NCBI GenBank assembly: GCA_020152595.1
Contig: JAIGNY010002171.1
Location: forward strand, 3,392,001-3,456,000
Reading direction: 5' to 3'
From: Chiridota heheva
Taxonomy: Eukaryota; Echinodermata; Holothuroidea; Apodida; Chiridotidae
Length of the DNA stretch: 64,000 bases
Shown: piece after piece, positions 1-12,017 of the stretch
How positions within the stretch are numbered: position 1 is the first letter of the stretch
Layout of the letters: the number at the start of each line of letters is the position of its first letter
Position numbers and translations under genes: made by a program
Notes under the pieces: model-generated
The model's input: only the letters and a program-made list of their open reading frames with translations
Told to the model about the DNA's origin: nothing
Database searches by the model: none

Positions 1-388
1 GTGGTTGAAAATGATTTGGGGGTGGTTGAATATGATTTGGGGGTGGTTAGAAATGGGGTGGTTGAAAATGATTCAGGGGTGGTTGAAAATGATTTGGGAG
101 TGGTTGAAAATGATTCAGGGTTGGTTGAAAGTGATTCAGGGGTGGTTGAAAGTGATTCAGGGGTGGTTGAAAATGATTCAGGGGTGGTTGAAAATGATTT
201 GGGGGTGGTTGAATATGATTTGGGGTGGTTAGAAATGATTCAAGGGTGGTTGAAAATGAACCGGGGTGGTTGAAAATGATTTAGGGGTGGTTGAAAATGA
301 AAATGATTTGGGGGATGGTTGAACTTGAAAATGATTCGGGGGATGGCTGAACTTGAAATTGATTCGGGGGTGGTTGAAATTTGGGACA
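1..388. repeat. 21-bp minisatellite, truncated by the window start
   Basis: Direct repeats of a 21-bp unit with core GTGGTTGAAAATGATTTGGG start at positions 1, 22 and 43, then (after one 15-bp unit) at 58 and 79, and continue in register to about 300. Units near 300-385 are longer and more diverged. Because 21 is a multiple of 3 and the unit lacks stops, one + frame is open as a VVENDLG heptad. I read that as a by-product of the repeat, not a protein. The array continues left of the window. Confidence 0.93.
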
Positions 389-550
389 CTCACCATACTG
401 CATAGGCCTACTGGCAATTACTGCCATACCCTACATTTGTTTCACTGCACTTTCAGACTCAAAGAGGATCAGAGAACGTTTCAAATTGTGCTTTTTATTT
501 GAAACCCTAATCAATTTGTTCCTTAAGTAGTTAAAATTCGAAACTACTAT

Positions 551-1530
551 TCTACAGTATTTTCACATCTGAATCGGTAATTTCCGAAAATTTCATTGAA
601 ATAATGTCACACAGCTGAAATTCATGTAACCACAATGGACCAATCAAACTCCGGGATATCCTGATTGTCTGCACAATTTACTAGCGTATGGGGTCAAGCC
701 CATTAAAAATACAAGTTCACACAATAATCAACAGTATATACGGGCCTACATACACAAATAAGCACTTCACTGAGACTTAAATGGTAGCGTAATTTGGTTA
801 GGAAATTCCATACTAAACAGAAAACTTTGTATAATTTGTATCCTCTCCATTCACACATTTTTTTCCGATATGCAAAACTAGTTGTCTCAATCTTAGATAA
901 CAAGGGATTTGCTGCTGCAAGTTCTGGATACTATTTTCACATTTTGTGCAGCGAGGTCAACGGCACAATTTCATACCATTACATTAGGCTCTCTGCACTG
1001 AACATCAACGTTTTCAAATTTGAACAATTTTTGCCAATTTCCGTCCTATTTTTGTGTTTCAAATGTGCCCAAATATTTTTTATGTTTTGTATATGTTGAG
1101 GGAATGCGAACATACAATGTTATAAACTCTTCACTTGAAATCTTACTTGGTTATTGTGTATTCCTTAATTCAGGCAGCCTGAATGGAAGACAGTACGGAT
1201 CTTCTTGCAATATGACAACAAGAAAACATCCCCATAACATCCCCAGATAGAACAGTTAAAACTTTGACGCAAATTTAGATGTGCATACAACACAAAGCTT
1301 ATACATTTCACATAACGTTTACATACGTCGTGCATGTAATATTGTTACTATTATGTACGTGCGTACAAGCTTATTATGAAGGTAATACGCGCGCGTGTTG
1401 TTGTTGTTTACAATTTTCCCTGCAGCTGATTGGTTGGTTAGTAAAACATAAAAGCGAAAATTCCCCTGCATTTTATTAGTTAAAGTACCTGACGTTTCAC
1501 GTTCGGCTGAACTCGGTTTGAAAAGGTCTA
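551..1530 (-). mobile_element. ~1 kb dispersed element, copy A (possible non-autonomous DNA transposon)
   Basis: This stretch matches 29744-30828 in reverse orientation along its length. Shared landmarks include the CTGCAGGGAAA block beside CCAACCAATCA (near 1420-1440 here, 29840-29850 there) and the ATTACCGATTC block near 575. Both copies open with an almost identical TAGAC/GCTTTTCAAACC end. No protein is visible. In copy B the two ends form an imperfect terminal inverted repeat (TATAGAGCTTTTCA versus a reverse-complemented CATAGACCTTTTCA). In copy A the far end is degenerate. No target-site duplication was found, so the class is uncertain. Confidence 0.7.
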
Positions 1531-2607
1531 TTGGAACTAGTACCATGCTACAATGTCAGCGGAGTGGGCAGTCAGACAAAATACATTCATATTTGCAATT
1601 GGTTACGGTTTAGTGTGACTGGTGCTAGGCTACAGTGACAGTACTGTGTAGGCCTACTGTGTTAATAGTAACTTTATTATGTCAGACCGTTGCTCACAAA
1701 CTTCAAAGGGAAATTACAGTACATCACCCATTCAAGCTATGACTTAAAATCAGTTTGTAATACAATTACACATACAAAATCAAACAAAATGTAAGATACT
1801 TGCCAATCAAAAAGGATAGTGTCAGCTGCAGTTCACTGTAGGCTACGAAGTGAATATGAATATATGGAATTGAACTTCAAGGTTTATTTGGCAGCACAGC
1901 CAGATTTATCAAAAAAATCATTGCTCTAAATTCCATACATCACAATAACACCTAAAGTCAATCTTTGTACATATTTCCCAATAAGTCTATTTGATATCCT
2001 CAATAACTCGTATTTAATTTTAATTGAAGAAGTAGATACATTTATAAAAGTTTCTTTATTATTTAAATTCAAATAAGAAAATAAGCAATGCTTTGATCTT
2101 CCTCAATAGTGCTATTTTTAAAGTATTTCGAACTACCGTAACTTTGTCGGTTCGTTGTTTTTTCAAAAAATGTATACCTCGCAAATAGACAAACAGAACA
2201 TTAGGTCCTTGGGACATGTCAGGACTTCTTGAATATTTCAAAGAAGGGGCTTAGCAGTGGCTGATCTAGGCAGTGGCGTAGTTAAAGTTGAGAAGCTAAA
2301 TTCTCGTTACTTTTTGAAGTTGATACAGGACAAGCTTTGCTTTCGACACGTTGAAACTTCAACCAGAGAAGAAAAAATGCAATTCTTGAGCTATTATCAT
2401 TTTTATTCACATCAGAAGAAGCTATGAAATATAATCTGCAAGTTGGTGAAAATTGGTGAAATTTTTTGTGAAAGTGATCATAATATAATGAGGTGGAAAA
2501 TGGTTATTACAGATAAAATTGAAAATGAGCAAATGAACCAAAAGACTTAAACTTACACAAAGGTCAATATGATATAACTAGCCGAACTAAACCTACCAAC
2601 ATTGATA
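1531..2607. other. Non-coding stretch, nothing recognised
   Basis: AT-rich sequence with no reading frame that resembles a known family. A lone hAT-like terminal motif CAGTGGCGTAG occurs near 2271. I could not find its partner. Confidence 0.5.
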
Positions 2608-2885
2608 TATAGGAGGGCCAGGGGTGATATGATTGAAGTATATAAGATCATCTCCTACATCTATGATCCAGCTGTGACCAAGTTCTTTGTTTTCAGGCAT
2701 AATACTACAGTATAACTAGGGCCTACATGCTCAAATTCCAAAAAGATTCTACAACCATGTTGTCGCACAAGTTTTCGTCACAATTTATTTTCTACTTTGG
2801 AACTCTCTACCAGTTGTTGTGATGGATGCCAATAACATGAACATTGAGTCAAAAACAGACTTATTCTTTGGTGCAAGCGAGCGTT
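2608..2885 (+). pseudogene. LINE reverse-transcriptase C-terminal fragment
   Basis: The + strand translates, with breaks, to a stretch beginning RRARGDMIEVYKIISYIYDP, followed after frameshifts by residues resembling the 'GHSLKL...FF..R....WN.LP' region that closes the ORF2 protein of CR1/Jockey-type LINEs. It is too short and decayed for clade assignment. The - strand LINE that ends at 2985 follows directly. Confidence 0.6.
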
Positions 2886-2984
2886 CCGTCATTACGACAG
2901 TGACACAAAAGAGCTCTTAAGCTCAGATTTACGATCTGGACTTCAGGAAGCACTGGCTTTCGTCCAGAATTCATCACAGTACAA

Positions 2985-5760
2985 CATAACATAACAAAAT
3001 TACGGGTTAATAAGGGTTAGTCACCCCATAAAAAGCCCCAACTAACACCACCACCACAATTTTTTTATTAATAATCAAAGATGCCCAGAATTAGTAAAGA
3101 ACTTATCAATGTTGACTTTGAAGTTGTGAACATAATTGGAGCTAACTGCACACTCGGGCAAACCATTCCACTCATTAAAAACTCTTTGCGAAAAGCTAAA
3201 ACGCCGAATATCTATCCGTGAGAACTCTTTGGTCAACTTCAAACTGTTACCACGTGTCACATAAGGATTAGCTGAAACATGCAAGAAATAACAGGAAATC
3301 AAAGCATCACTAGGAATTTACTTTTCTCAACTTAAGCGTGATAAAACCAAGAATTTGCAAACTAGGTTTATAAGAGAGATTCCTTACTTCGGGAATAAGT
3401 CTAGTGGCTCTTCGTTGAACCTGCCCCAAAATGAACTTATCCTTCTTACAAAAGGGATTCCGAACCTGAATAGCATACTCAAGATGAAGCCTGACTTACT
3501 GCTTATACAAATTAAAAACAACCTCTCTACCAAGAAAACAACAATTTCTTCTAATCAAACCAAGCATCCTATTTGCCCTTGCAGCTGCCATAGCACACTG
3601 TTTAGAAGGCTTTAGATTGCTAGTAATGACAACACCTAGATCCCTTTCTTGATCAACACAACCACGATTTGAACCATTCATGCAGTAATCACTTGAAAAG
3701 CCAAATTGCTCTGACCAAAATGAATTACTTAGTATTTATTAACAATGACATCTGCCATGTTTGGGATACAAAAAAAAAAACTAACTTATCCAGATATGTT
3801 TGCAAAAGTAAAGAATCCCTAGCATCAACAACAGTCCTGTACAGCTAACTGTCATCAGCAAATTTACAAAGCCTGGAGCCAAGGGAAACATCAATATCAT
3901 TAATGAAGATTAAGAAACGAAGCGGACCCAACACAGAACCTTGAGAAACACAACTTGTAACCTTTTTTATGAAGATACTTCACCATTAACAACAACTCTT
4001 TGTGACCTGTCAACTAACCAAGAATATATCCAACTGGCACACTTTCCCTCCACACCAAGCGCTCTTGTTTTCATCATAAGCCTGCCCAATGGAACCTTAT
4101 CAAATGCTTTTTGGAATTCTAAATAGATAACATCCACATTATGACCAGAATCAACTAGTTTAGTAACATCATCAAGAAACTTCAATAAATTAGAAACACA
4201 AGACCTCTTAGGTAAGAACCCATGCTAGGACAAATTCAACAAACCAATGACCAGTACATAATCTAGTACAACGTTCTTAACAATAGACTCCATGACCTTG
4301 CACACAACACTAGTAAGACTCACTGGCCAATAGTTACAAGACAAACTCTTGTCACCCTTTTTACAAATCTGAGTGACATTAGCAATTCTCCAATCACTAG
4401 GAACAACACCAACATCAAAGCACTTTGAAGAAATAATACTCAGGAGAACAGAAAGAACATTAAAACACTCACGTAAGACAGCAGGATGTATACCATCTGG
4501 ACCGGGTGCTTTATTTGACTTCAAACACTTCAACTTCTTAGACACGACATCAACTAAAAAATCAACAATCTCAATGGAAACTGGAGAGTGCACACTAAGA
4601 TAATCCACAACATCATCAGCAGGGGACTCCTTAGTAAAAACAGACACAAAGTAGTCATTCAAAACCTCAGCCATATCCTTACCACTATTGATAGTAACAC
4701 CATCACTACCATAAAGGGGACCAACAACCTCCTTGTATTGTTTTTTTCTTTGAGCGAACATAAGAATGAAACGACTTAGGATCAATCTTAATCTCTTTGG
4801 ACATTCGTTTTTCAAAAAGCACTTTAGTATCTCTTATCAAACCCTTTGTGAACTTTACGTGATCCTTATACCTAGCAAGCTCCGCAGGACACCCACTGTG
4901 TTTATAACAATGCCACAACTTCCCAAGACCTCCCAAGACATCCACACTGGCCGATTACGCCTACAGACTGTCTTTAATGGGACAAACCTATTTACTCCCT
5001 CCAAAACTATAGTTCGGAAAATATCCCATGCTTTTCAAGGATCTAAGTCACGGAGCAAAGAAGTCCAGTCGAATGACAAATTATCCTGAAGTGCAGCAAA
5101 GTCAGCATTCTTAAAAATCTAAAACCAGTTTTTATTTAGCTGGAGAAGCTTTTGTGAAACAATACAGATCAAAACCAATAAGGTCATGATCACTACACCC
5201 TATCTTACCGCTACTTAGCACATTTCTAACCATACTTTCTTTACTACTGAAAAACAAATCAGGACAATCACTACCACACGTGGGAAACAACCACTGGGTG
5301 AAAAAGCAGATACAGCTTCCAGAAAATCTTTACCATGTGGACCACTAGTACAAAGATTAATCAATGTCTGGAAAATTAAAGTCCCCCAAAAATAACCATC
5401 TTAGAAGCAACTTTCCTGAAGCAGTCAAGCAATTTCTGATTGTTCTCAGGACTAGAATTTGGTGATCTATACACATCACCAACAACCACTGAACTACCAA
5501 CATCGCCATCAACAATAAGCTCACACCATGGCAATTTGAAAAACCAAAAGAAAACTGAGCAGTCCTATCTATACTTGAGAGTATCTAATGTCTTGCCTAA
5601 AAACTGAGTAACCTGGAATATGTACCTCTGATCACTAATTTCACTATAAATCCAACTCTCAGTAATACCAATTATATTAGGTCTACTAATTGAAACTTCA
5701 GCCAGAAGCTCATCACGCTTATTCAAAATGCTACGAATATTTAAAAAGGTCATAGGTATA
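2985..5760 (-). mobile_element. CR1-like LINE (family A, copy A1), broken ORF2
   Basis: Read on the - strand, the pieces occur in the normal order of an APE endonuclease / reverse transcriptase ORF2. Endonuclease residues are LNIRSILNKRDELL and TESW (about 5750-5620) and GDFNFPDID (about 5400-5370). Fingers/palm residues include NKAPGPDGIHP (in 4815-4225) and FQKAFDKVP (4185-3967). A FADD catalytic box lies near 3870 and is followed immediately by a stop. The thumb contains ARANRMLGLIRRNC (3681-3496). The C-terminal block is SANPYVTRGNSLKL (3302-3075). Frameshifts and stops separate the pieces. The 3' end carries a short TTATG-type pentamer tail near 2985-2997. The same 3' sequence recurs at 16310 and 26466, which defines the family. 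The element is dead. Confidence 0.85.
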
Positions 5761-5815
5761 TAATGAAGCAACTTCACTTCAATTGATTCCGAAATGGAAT
5801 TTGAAGGGAAATCGG

Positions 5816-6759
5816 TCAATGACATGTGGAAATTGTTTAATGATGTGATTCAAGAGAAAATAGTTAAATTCATACCAAGAAGGAAAGCAACGGTAGAAAT
5901 AAACCTAAATGGATGACAAATCATATATTGAAATTGATTCGTAAGAAAAGGAAAATGTGGAGAAGATACAAAGAAAGTTTTGTAAATGAAGATTGGATAA
6001 TATTCAAAGATTTACAAAAATCAGTACAACAATGCACAATGTATACATGAAGCAAAGAGAGACTTTGAAATGTACTTGGCAAGTAAAATTAAAGATGATC
6101 CGAAGTCCTTCTATTCTTATGTAAGGTCAAAGCAAAAAATGAAAGATGGATTATTTTGGACCACTCAAATCAAGTGACGGTAGAATTACTGACTCCGACT
6201 TAGAGACAGCGGAATTGTTAAACGAATTTTTTGCTCAAGTTTTTACAATCGAGAATAACGACCATTAATTTACCCGAGGTAGATCTAGTTCATTATCTAG
6301 TCAATTATCCACCATCGATATTACAGATGACATTGTATTTAAGTATATCAAGGCACTTAAAACCAATAAAGCTGCAGGGCCGGATTGGTTGTTTCCTTAA
6401 GTGTTATTTGAACTTGCTGAAGAAGTAACAAGGCCATTAGCAATGATAATTCGTCGGTCAATTAGCAATAGTCAGAATCCAAATGACTGAAATATAGCGG
6501 ATATAGGGGGAAAATCAAATGTATCCAATTAGCAATTATCGACCAGTACTAGTTTAACATCTGTGTCAAGAAAATTATTAGAAACCATACTACGGGATAA
6601 GATAGCGGAGCATTTAGAGCACCGCACCAAAATCTTATAAGAAATACACAACATGGTTTTAGAAGAGTGGCAGATCTTGTGTGACTAATTTACTAGATAA
6701 ACTGACAATGAGTATTGATTCAGGAATCCCAGTTGATGTCATAGATCCAGACCAGAGAA
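5816..6759 (+). pseudogene. LINE ORF2 fragment (linker and RT fingers), + strand
   Basis: The + frames, with many stops, read NDMWKLFNDVIQEKIVKFIP then basic residues RKRKMWRRYKESF, then SKIKDDPKSFYSYVRSK, DLETAELLNEFFAQVFT and ALKTNKAAGPDW. This order is characteristic of the endonuclease-RT linker and RT domain 0/1 of CR1-like LINEs. It lies head to head with copy A1 and is cut at 6760 by a hAT-like element. RT thumb sequence at 7565-7930 may be the continuation of the same copy. Confidence 0.72.
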
Positions 6760-7535
6760 CAGTGGCGTAGCCAGGATTTTTATATTTGGTTGGTTGGGGG
6801 AGAAGGTGAAGGAAGGGGAGGGGGAAATTAAACCGACACCATATTTAGTTTTTAAATATAAATCGCTCGACTTGTCGGCGTGGGATCCAGGGACCCGTTT
6901 AAGCTTTCGCAAAACGGAAGCTCTCGCAAAATTGACATTTCAAGGGCCAAAAAGTATGTCACAACGCATAGTAAGAAGGTGTATCATAAAAGTCAAAATT
7001 TATGTCAAAGAGGGCTATAATATACCATATACAAAACACAAAATCAAAGCACAAAACGCTTGACTTATTATCGACGTGGGGTCCAGGGGCCCGCTTAAGG
7101 GCCCCTGGTTAGGTCCAGGGGCAAAACCCCAGTAGGGATTCAGGGGGCGAAGCCCTGGAAGCTCTCGCAAAATTGACCTATCTAGGGCAAAAACGTACGT
7201 CACAACGCATAGCAAGAAGGTGTATCACACAAATCAAACTTCATGTCAAAGAGAGCTATAATATTCAAAACAAAATCATGGAAACGCATAATGTGGAAAT
7301 ATAATGTTTTGTTTAGGTTTGTACATGTTTAGATTTATCGTCACTGTCACTATGAGTTGTCTAAAAAAAGTTTTAAATAATTTACCACAAACTTGTGTAA
7401 ATGTTGTCAAACTTTTAAAATGAGCCGGTTCTGTATCAGGTGCAATCCGACAGCCACCTCTCTCTCTCTCTCTCTCTCTCCCTCTCTCTCTCCCCCCCCC
7501 CCCCTCTCCCTCTCTCTCTCTCTCTTATAAGCTAA
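6760..7535 (+). mobile_element. hAT-like non-autonomous element, copy 1 (right end lost)
   Basis: It begins with the terminal motif CAGTGGCGTAGCCAGG at 6760 and aligns, in opposite orientation, with the complete copy at 51295-52292. Both copies share a GTCGGCGTGGG-type block, an internal direct duplication (CTCTCGCAAAATTGAC at 6921 and 7162 here), a GGCCC-rich hairpin (7083-7108, 10-bp perfect stem) and a CT dinucleotide tract (7457-7532). No transposase is visible, so it is non-autonomous. The homology ends within the CT tract, so the right terminus is missing or replaced. Confidence 0.75.
7457..7532. repeat. CT-dinucleotide microsatellite
   Basis: An almost uninterrupted CT run with a central C homopolymer. 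The equivalent GA run lies at about 51545-51575 in the other hAT-like copy, so it is an inherited part of the element. Confidence 0.9.
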
Positions 7536-7564
7536 ATCCTGTTATGTTATGTTACATAAGCAAT

Positions 7565-7930
7565 GTGCAGAAACTATCAAGAAAGCAAACAAAGTTGTAT
7601 AGGGATTAATTAAACGAAATTTCCGCAATTTTAATAAAAAAGATCGTTGTCAACCTGTACAAATCTTTTGTAAGACCACACCTTGATTATTGTATTCAAG
7701 CATGGCGACCCTACCAAAAGCAAGACATTCAACTTTTAGAGGGAGTACAAACTGGCAAAGGAGAATAATTAAACTTGTACTAGAATTGTAGAATCTGAAC
7801 AGACTAAAAAAAAAAATATTAATAATGAACTTAGAAAAAAGGCACCTCAGACGAGACTTAACCACTGTTTAAAATATGTTTCAAAACAAAATAGATATAA
7901 ATCTTGCATTTTGTTTCGATTAATATGCGA
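7565..7930 (+). pseudogene. LINE RT thumb fragment, + strand
   Basis: With frameshifts the + strand reads IKKANKVV, GLIKRNF, VVNLYKSFVRPHLDYCIQAW and QLLEGVQ. This is the thumb region that follows the catalytic box in CR1/Jockey-type RTs. It probably continues the fragment ending at 6759, with the hAT-like element lying between the halves. Confidence 0.7.
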
Positions 7931-7934
7931 GTCA

Positions 7935-8297
7935 CAGACAAAAGGCCACTCCAAATGAGTCCGTCCAAGTATTGTTAGGTTTTATGTGCGTAATTTTTTT
8001 TTTTTTTGAGTTTGGGGAACATTGAATCGGCCCCCAGAAATTTTTTTGTCGGCGCCGTCTCTCCTTACATTAAAAAAAAAGTTTAGATGAATGTAGAATA
8101 TTATGGGCCAATATGTCCCCTTTCCCGTAAAACCACATTCAAATTTATGGATGTGGCCACCAAGGTAAAAAAGGAGCGGGGGAGGGGGATTCTAGTTGGA
8201 AATTTTCAACCAGGGGGGAGGGAGTTAGCTTGGATTCTGATTTTTTATTCTATTTTATGGTTTCCCCCTGCAAAACTTGAAGTCTAGCTACGCCACT
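7935..8297. mobile_element. Probable hAT-like element remnant (right terminus only)
   Basis: It ends with CTAGCTACGCCACTG at 8283-8297, the reverse complement of the CAGTGGCGTAGC terminus used by the other hAT-like elements in this window. The left boundary is not clear. It could be the displaced right end of copy 1, but its interior does not align with the complete copy at 51295. Confidence 0.5.
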
Positions 8298-9226
8298 GGA
8301 TCTTGGGAGGGGGTAATTTGTATTGCTAGATTTAGGTTGGGTGGAAGCTCTAAATATATTTAATTCAGTGCATTCCCATCCGTCGCACACCCACGATCAC
8401 TCATTCCCCACTCTAGTAGTTAGGCTTCCGCCGCATCTAAACCGGGGGCCAGGCCCGTTAGTTTCCGCTGATGATTTTCTGCCGCAGAAAACTGTGTTTT
8501 CCGCCCTAATAATTTAACAATAATTAACAACTTATCCTTTTCAAACTTAAAACACTTAAATGAAGTGCTGGATTATGTCGCGGACTGTTCTTCTCGTAAA
8601 CTTAAAATTCTGAATATGTCAATAATCGAACAACTTTGAATTTATTAAAACATATCCTGTTCAATTTCTGAACGTGTCAAGGGGGTTGAGCCTCCCGATT
8701 CGGGGACCCCCTCCCCCATACATTCTGAATTCTTGATCCATGAAATATTGGCAAAATCATAGGCAAAGTATAGTCAAAAATATCACTAAGGAAGTATTGA
8801 AAATCAACTTCAATAATTTATATGATAAAAAAAAAAACTATAGTAAAACATTGTCCATTTAGTCTCATTTAAAACGCGACCAGCAAAATGCTCATTTCGT
8901 TCATGCAAAATGCAAAATGCTCATTTCGTATAAAGCAAGTCCGACAAACCTAATATCTGTAACTGAACACAGCAAAAATAATGCAATATAGTGACTTAAC
9001 AGAGTTGGACTGGGATGCTTATGGGGGCTGTGCCATCAAATAACTGGAGAGGGCCAAGGTATGCTCAAGTATACGAATTATGCAAATATGCCTATTTAAG
9101 GAGGAGCCCTTGGAGGTTGGAGCAAGGGGCCTTTGTACTGTTGGCATTATGGCCTATCAAAGGCTGTGACTTAATGGCAAAACGTCAATTCATATTCAAA
9201 ACCAAACAGAAAGTCTTACACAAAAC
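8298..9226. other. Non-coding stretch, nothing recognised
   Basis: No supported gene or repeat was seen. A short near-duplication of ATGCTCATTTCGT occurs around 8890-8930. Confidence 0.45.
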
Positions 9227-9665
9227 AGGCTGCTGACAAACCCAACACCAAGCATACATACCATTTGTACAGGTTGCTGACAAACCCAACACCGAGCATA
9301 CAGACCATTTGAACAGGCTGCCGACAAATCCAGTACCAAGCATGCACACCATTTAAACAGGCTGCTGACAAACCCAACAACAAACTTACAGACCATTTGA
9401 ACAGACTGTTGACAAACCCAACACCAGGCATACACCATTTGAACAGGCTGCTGACAAACCTAACACCAAGCATGCAGACCATTTGAACAGGCTGCTGACA
9501 AACCCAAAAGCAAGCATACAGACCATTCGAAGAGGCTGCTGACAAACCCAACACTAAGCATACATACCATTTGAACAGGTTGCTGACAAACCCAACACAA
9601 AACATACAGACCATTTGAACAGGCTGCTGACAAACCCAACTGACACCAAGCATACATACCATTTG
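9227..9665. repeat. 44-bp minisatellite, 10 copies
   Basis: Unit starts (AGGCTGCTGAC or a close variant) fall at 9227, 9271, 9315, 9359, 9403, 9445, 9489, 9533, 9577 and 9621, so the spacing is 44 bp except for one 42-bp unit. Because 44 is not a multiple of 3, translations cycle through three phases. The 170-codon antisense ORF here is therefore a repeat artefact. Confidence 0.95.
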
Positions 9666-10069
9666 TTTTGGGGGGTTAATCAACTTTAACTCTGCCTGCA
9701 AATTCAAAACTGTAATGCCTTTATACATTTCATAAAAACTATAATATTCAAAATAACATTTCTGGACAATTTATGATCTCATCACCCACACATACATATA
9801 TGTGGGGTTGAGATATTGTAGTCATTTTGTTGTATAAGCAAATAACTGCATATAACTCCTACACTACATGGCCGCCCCCATTGATAGTAGGTGGCTGGTA
9901 GGGTCTCATTTGATGACGTTTTTAGAATGGAACAAAATTTGGTGATTTTTGCGTCTGTCTGTGTGTCCATGTGTGTGTGGGGAGGGGTGTGCGTGTGTGG
10001 GTATGCAACAATTAATTTTGTGTCACTTATAAGTCAAAGACTATAATACACACATTAACCAAAATTAGC
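9666..10069. other. Non-coding; GT-rich simple sequence near 9955-10005
   Basis: Contains a degenerate TGTGTG-rich tract at about 9955-10005. Nothing else was recognised. Confidence 0.55.
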
Positions 10070-11115
10070 GGACGGCTACCCCTGGCCCAGAACTTTTGTC
10101 TCCAAGGTTTAGGGGTACAAAGGTCACAGGTCAATTAAAGCAAGTTTTTGGTGATGGTTGTATCTTTTGAATGCATTTTTTGGTATTTTTACAAATTGCA
10201 TAAGTGGGTAGGTTTAATATTCTAACAAACAAATTTAATGATTGGAGGTCAAAAGGTCATGGATCAAAGGTCAAATAAGTGTTTTTTATGCAAAATTTTG
10301 CGCCATTTTAAACTAAAAAAATACAAGACCTATACTAACCCTTTGTTGTACCATAATACCTTGGTACATGAATTTGTGTCCCGTAGACCCTGGGGTGAAA
10401 AGGTTAAAGGTCACAGAGTTATTTACCACTTTTCACCATTTCCCCCTATAGTTAAGGAATGGTAAGTGTATCGTGAGCATGAATGCTGTCATACAATAGG
10501 GTACGATAAATGTGAAAAATTTCAGAAGTTGTTTAAGTGATTAGGGTCAAGGGTCAGAGGTCAGAGATCAAATATGTGATTTTAGGGGGCAGTTATGTAC
10601 TAATTGGTACATTTTTGTGCCACTTTAAATTCCGAAAGTGCAAGACCTATATATGTTTGTATCATGATAACTGTACTTGTGTCCCGTAAACTCTGAGGTC
10701 AAGAGATAAAAGGTCAAAGGTCGCAGAGATAGTGACTCCTTTGAACCATTTCCCCTATAGTTTTGGAATGGTAAAAGTAATCTGAGCGTGAGTGGTGTAT
10801 CGGTGTAGTAGTGTAAGATGAATGCAAACAAAATTCAGATATTGTTTTGGTGGTTAAGGTCAAAGGTTAAATATGCAATTTTAGGGGGTAATTATGTGGT
10901 AATTTGTACAATTTAGTACCACTTTAAACTCCAAGAGGGCATGATCTGTACCAACCCTATGTGGTACCATGATACCTTGCTACATGAACTTTTGTCCTGT
11001 AAATCTGGGGTCAAGTGGTCAAATGCAACAGAACTAGTGTCCCGTAGACTCTGGGATCATAAGGTCAAAAGTCACAGAGCTATAGTGACCCTGTTAGCCA
11101 TTTCCCCCACTATGC
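10070..11115. repeat. ~310-bp tandem repeat, about 3 units, rich in AGGTCA motifs
   Basis: A block containing the CTATAGTT..GGAATGGTAA anchor recurs at 10445 and 10753, and a truncated form lies near 11100. A second anchor (CACTTTAAA followed by GACCTATA or GATCTGTA) recurs near 10305, 10622 and 10920. Spacing is about 310 bp. Each unit contains several AGGTCA or AAAGGTCA hexamers, some paired as in AAGGTCAAAGGTCG near 10708. Confidence 0.82.
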
Positions 11116-11756
11116 TGTATGCTTAAGGTGATAAGATCAGCAACTCCATGGATTGCTTTCTTGTTACCAATGCACTAGCATAAAAACCAGGGCTTTCAAA
11201 ACTATACTCCCAACTTACCCCAGTCTCTGAAGTATGTAAGGTGTTAAGAGAGTGCAAATTTGTTTTTCTGATTTAACTTGGGGAATCAATAACCTCCCAT
11301 CTCTGTATGGTGATGCAAACACTGCCTCCTACCCATGTGATAATCCATTAAACAGAACAATTTGTTGGTTTGCTACTTTGAAATTTTAAAAAGTTCCAAA
11401 TGATGTGTGCAGCTAGCAGGCTAGTGCAGCTTGCTCACTTCTTCCCACAATCATAGATGATCTGTAATTCTAGAACCCGTTGAAAAACTTGGATAACGTA
11501 TGAAATGCAGCTGTTTTGTGCATCTCTTGTGATCAAACTGTTAGAATGACTTATCAACTAAAGGACAGTTATCGTCCCTAACGTGGAAGGAAATGGAATC
11601 AACTTGTGTGTTTTTATTGGTCGCAGTACAATGGGCCAATGTGCACTTAAATTGATAGGCCAATCAGTAATCGTTTTGAAATAAAATGTACGCCGACACA
11701 TTTTAATCGCAATAGACAGCCTTTAACATGACATGAAGATAATTATGAATTGAATC
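11116..11756. other. Non-coding stretch, nothing recognised
   Basis: No coding or repeat signal that I can support. Confidence 0.45.
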
Positions 11757-12017
11757 AATGTCATGACCACTCCATGAGATGACCACTCCATGAGATGATC
11801 ACTCCATGAGATGATCACTTCAAGAAATGACCACTCCATGAGATGAATACTCAATGAGATGACCACCCCACTCCATGAGATGACCACTCCCACCTCATGA
11901 GATGACCACTTCCTGAAATGACCAAACCCACTCCATGAGATTACCACCACCACTCCATGGAATGACCACCTGCACTCCATGAGATAACCACTCCATGAGA
12001 TGACCACTTCATGACAA
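11757..12017. repeat. 16-bp minisatellite (ATGACCACTCCATGAG)
   Basis: About 15 imperfect copies of a 16-bp unit, with several units extended to 21-23 bp by extra CCCA or CCAC residues (for example near 11860-11960). It directly abuts the 5'-truncated LINE at 12018, which may mark the insertion point. Confidence 0.92.

Noticed and set aside
6752-8305. One complete hAT-like element from 6760 to 8297
   Set aside because: The flanks CCAGAGAA and GATCTTGG do not match, and LINE RT thumb sequence (7565-7930) lies between. The right end probably belongs to another remnant.
9216-9728. 170-codon antisense ORF as a cysteine/tryptophan-rich protein
   Set aside because: Entirely produced by the 44-bp minisatellite.
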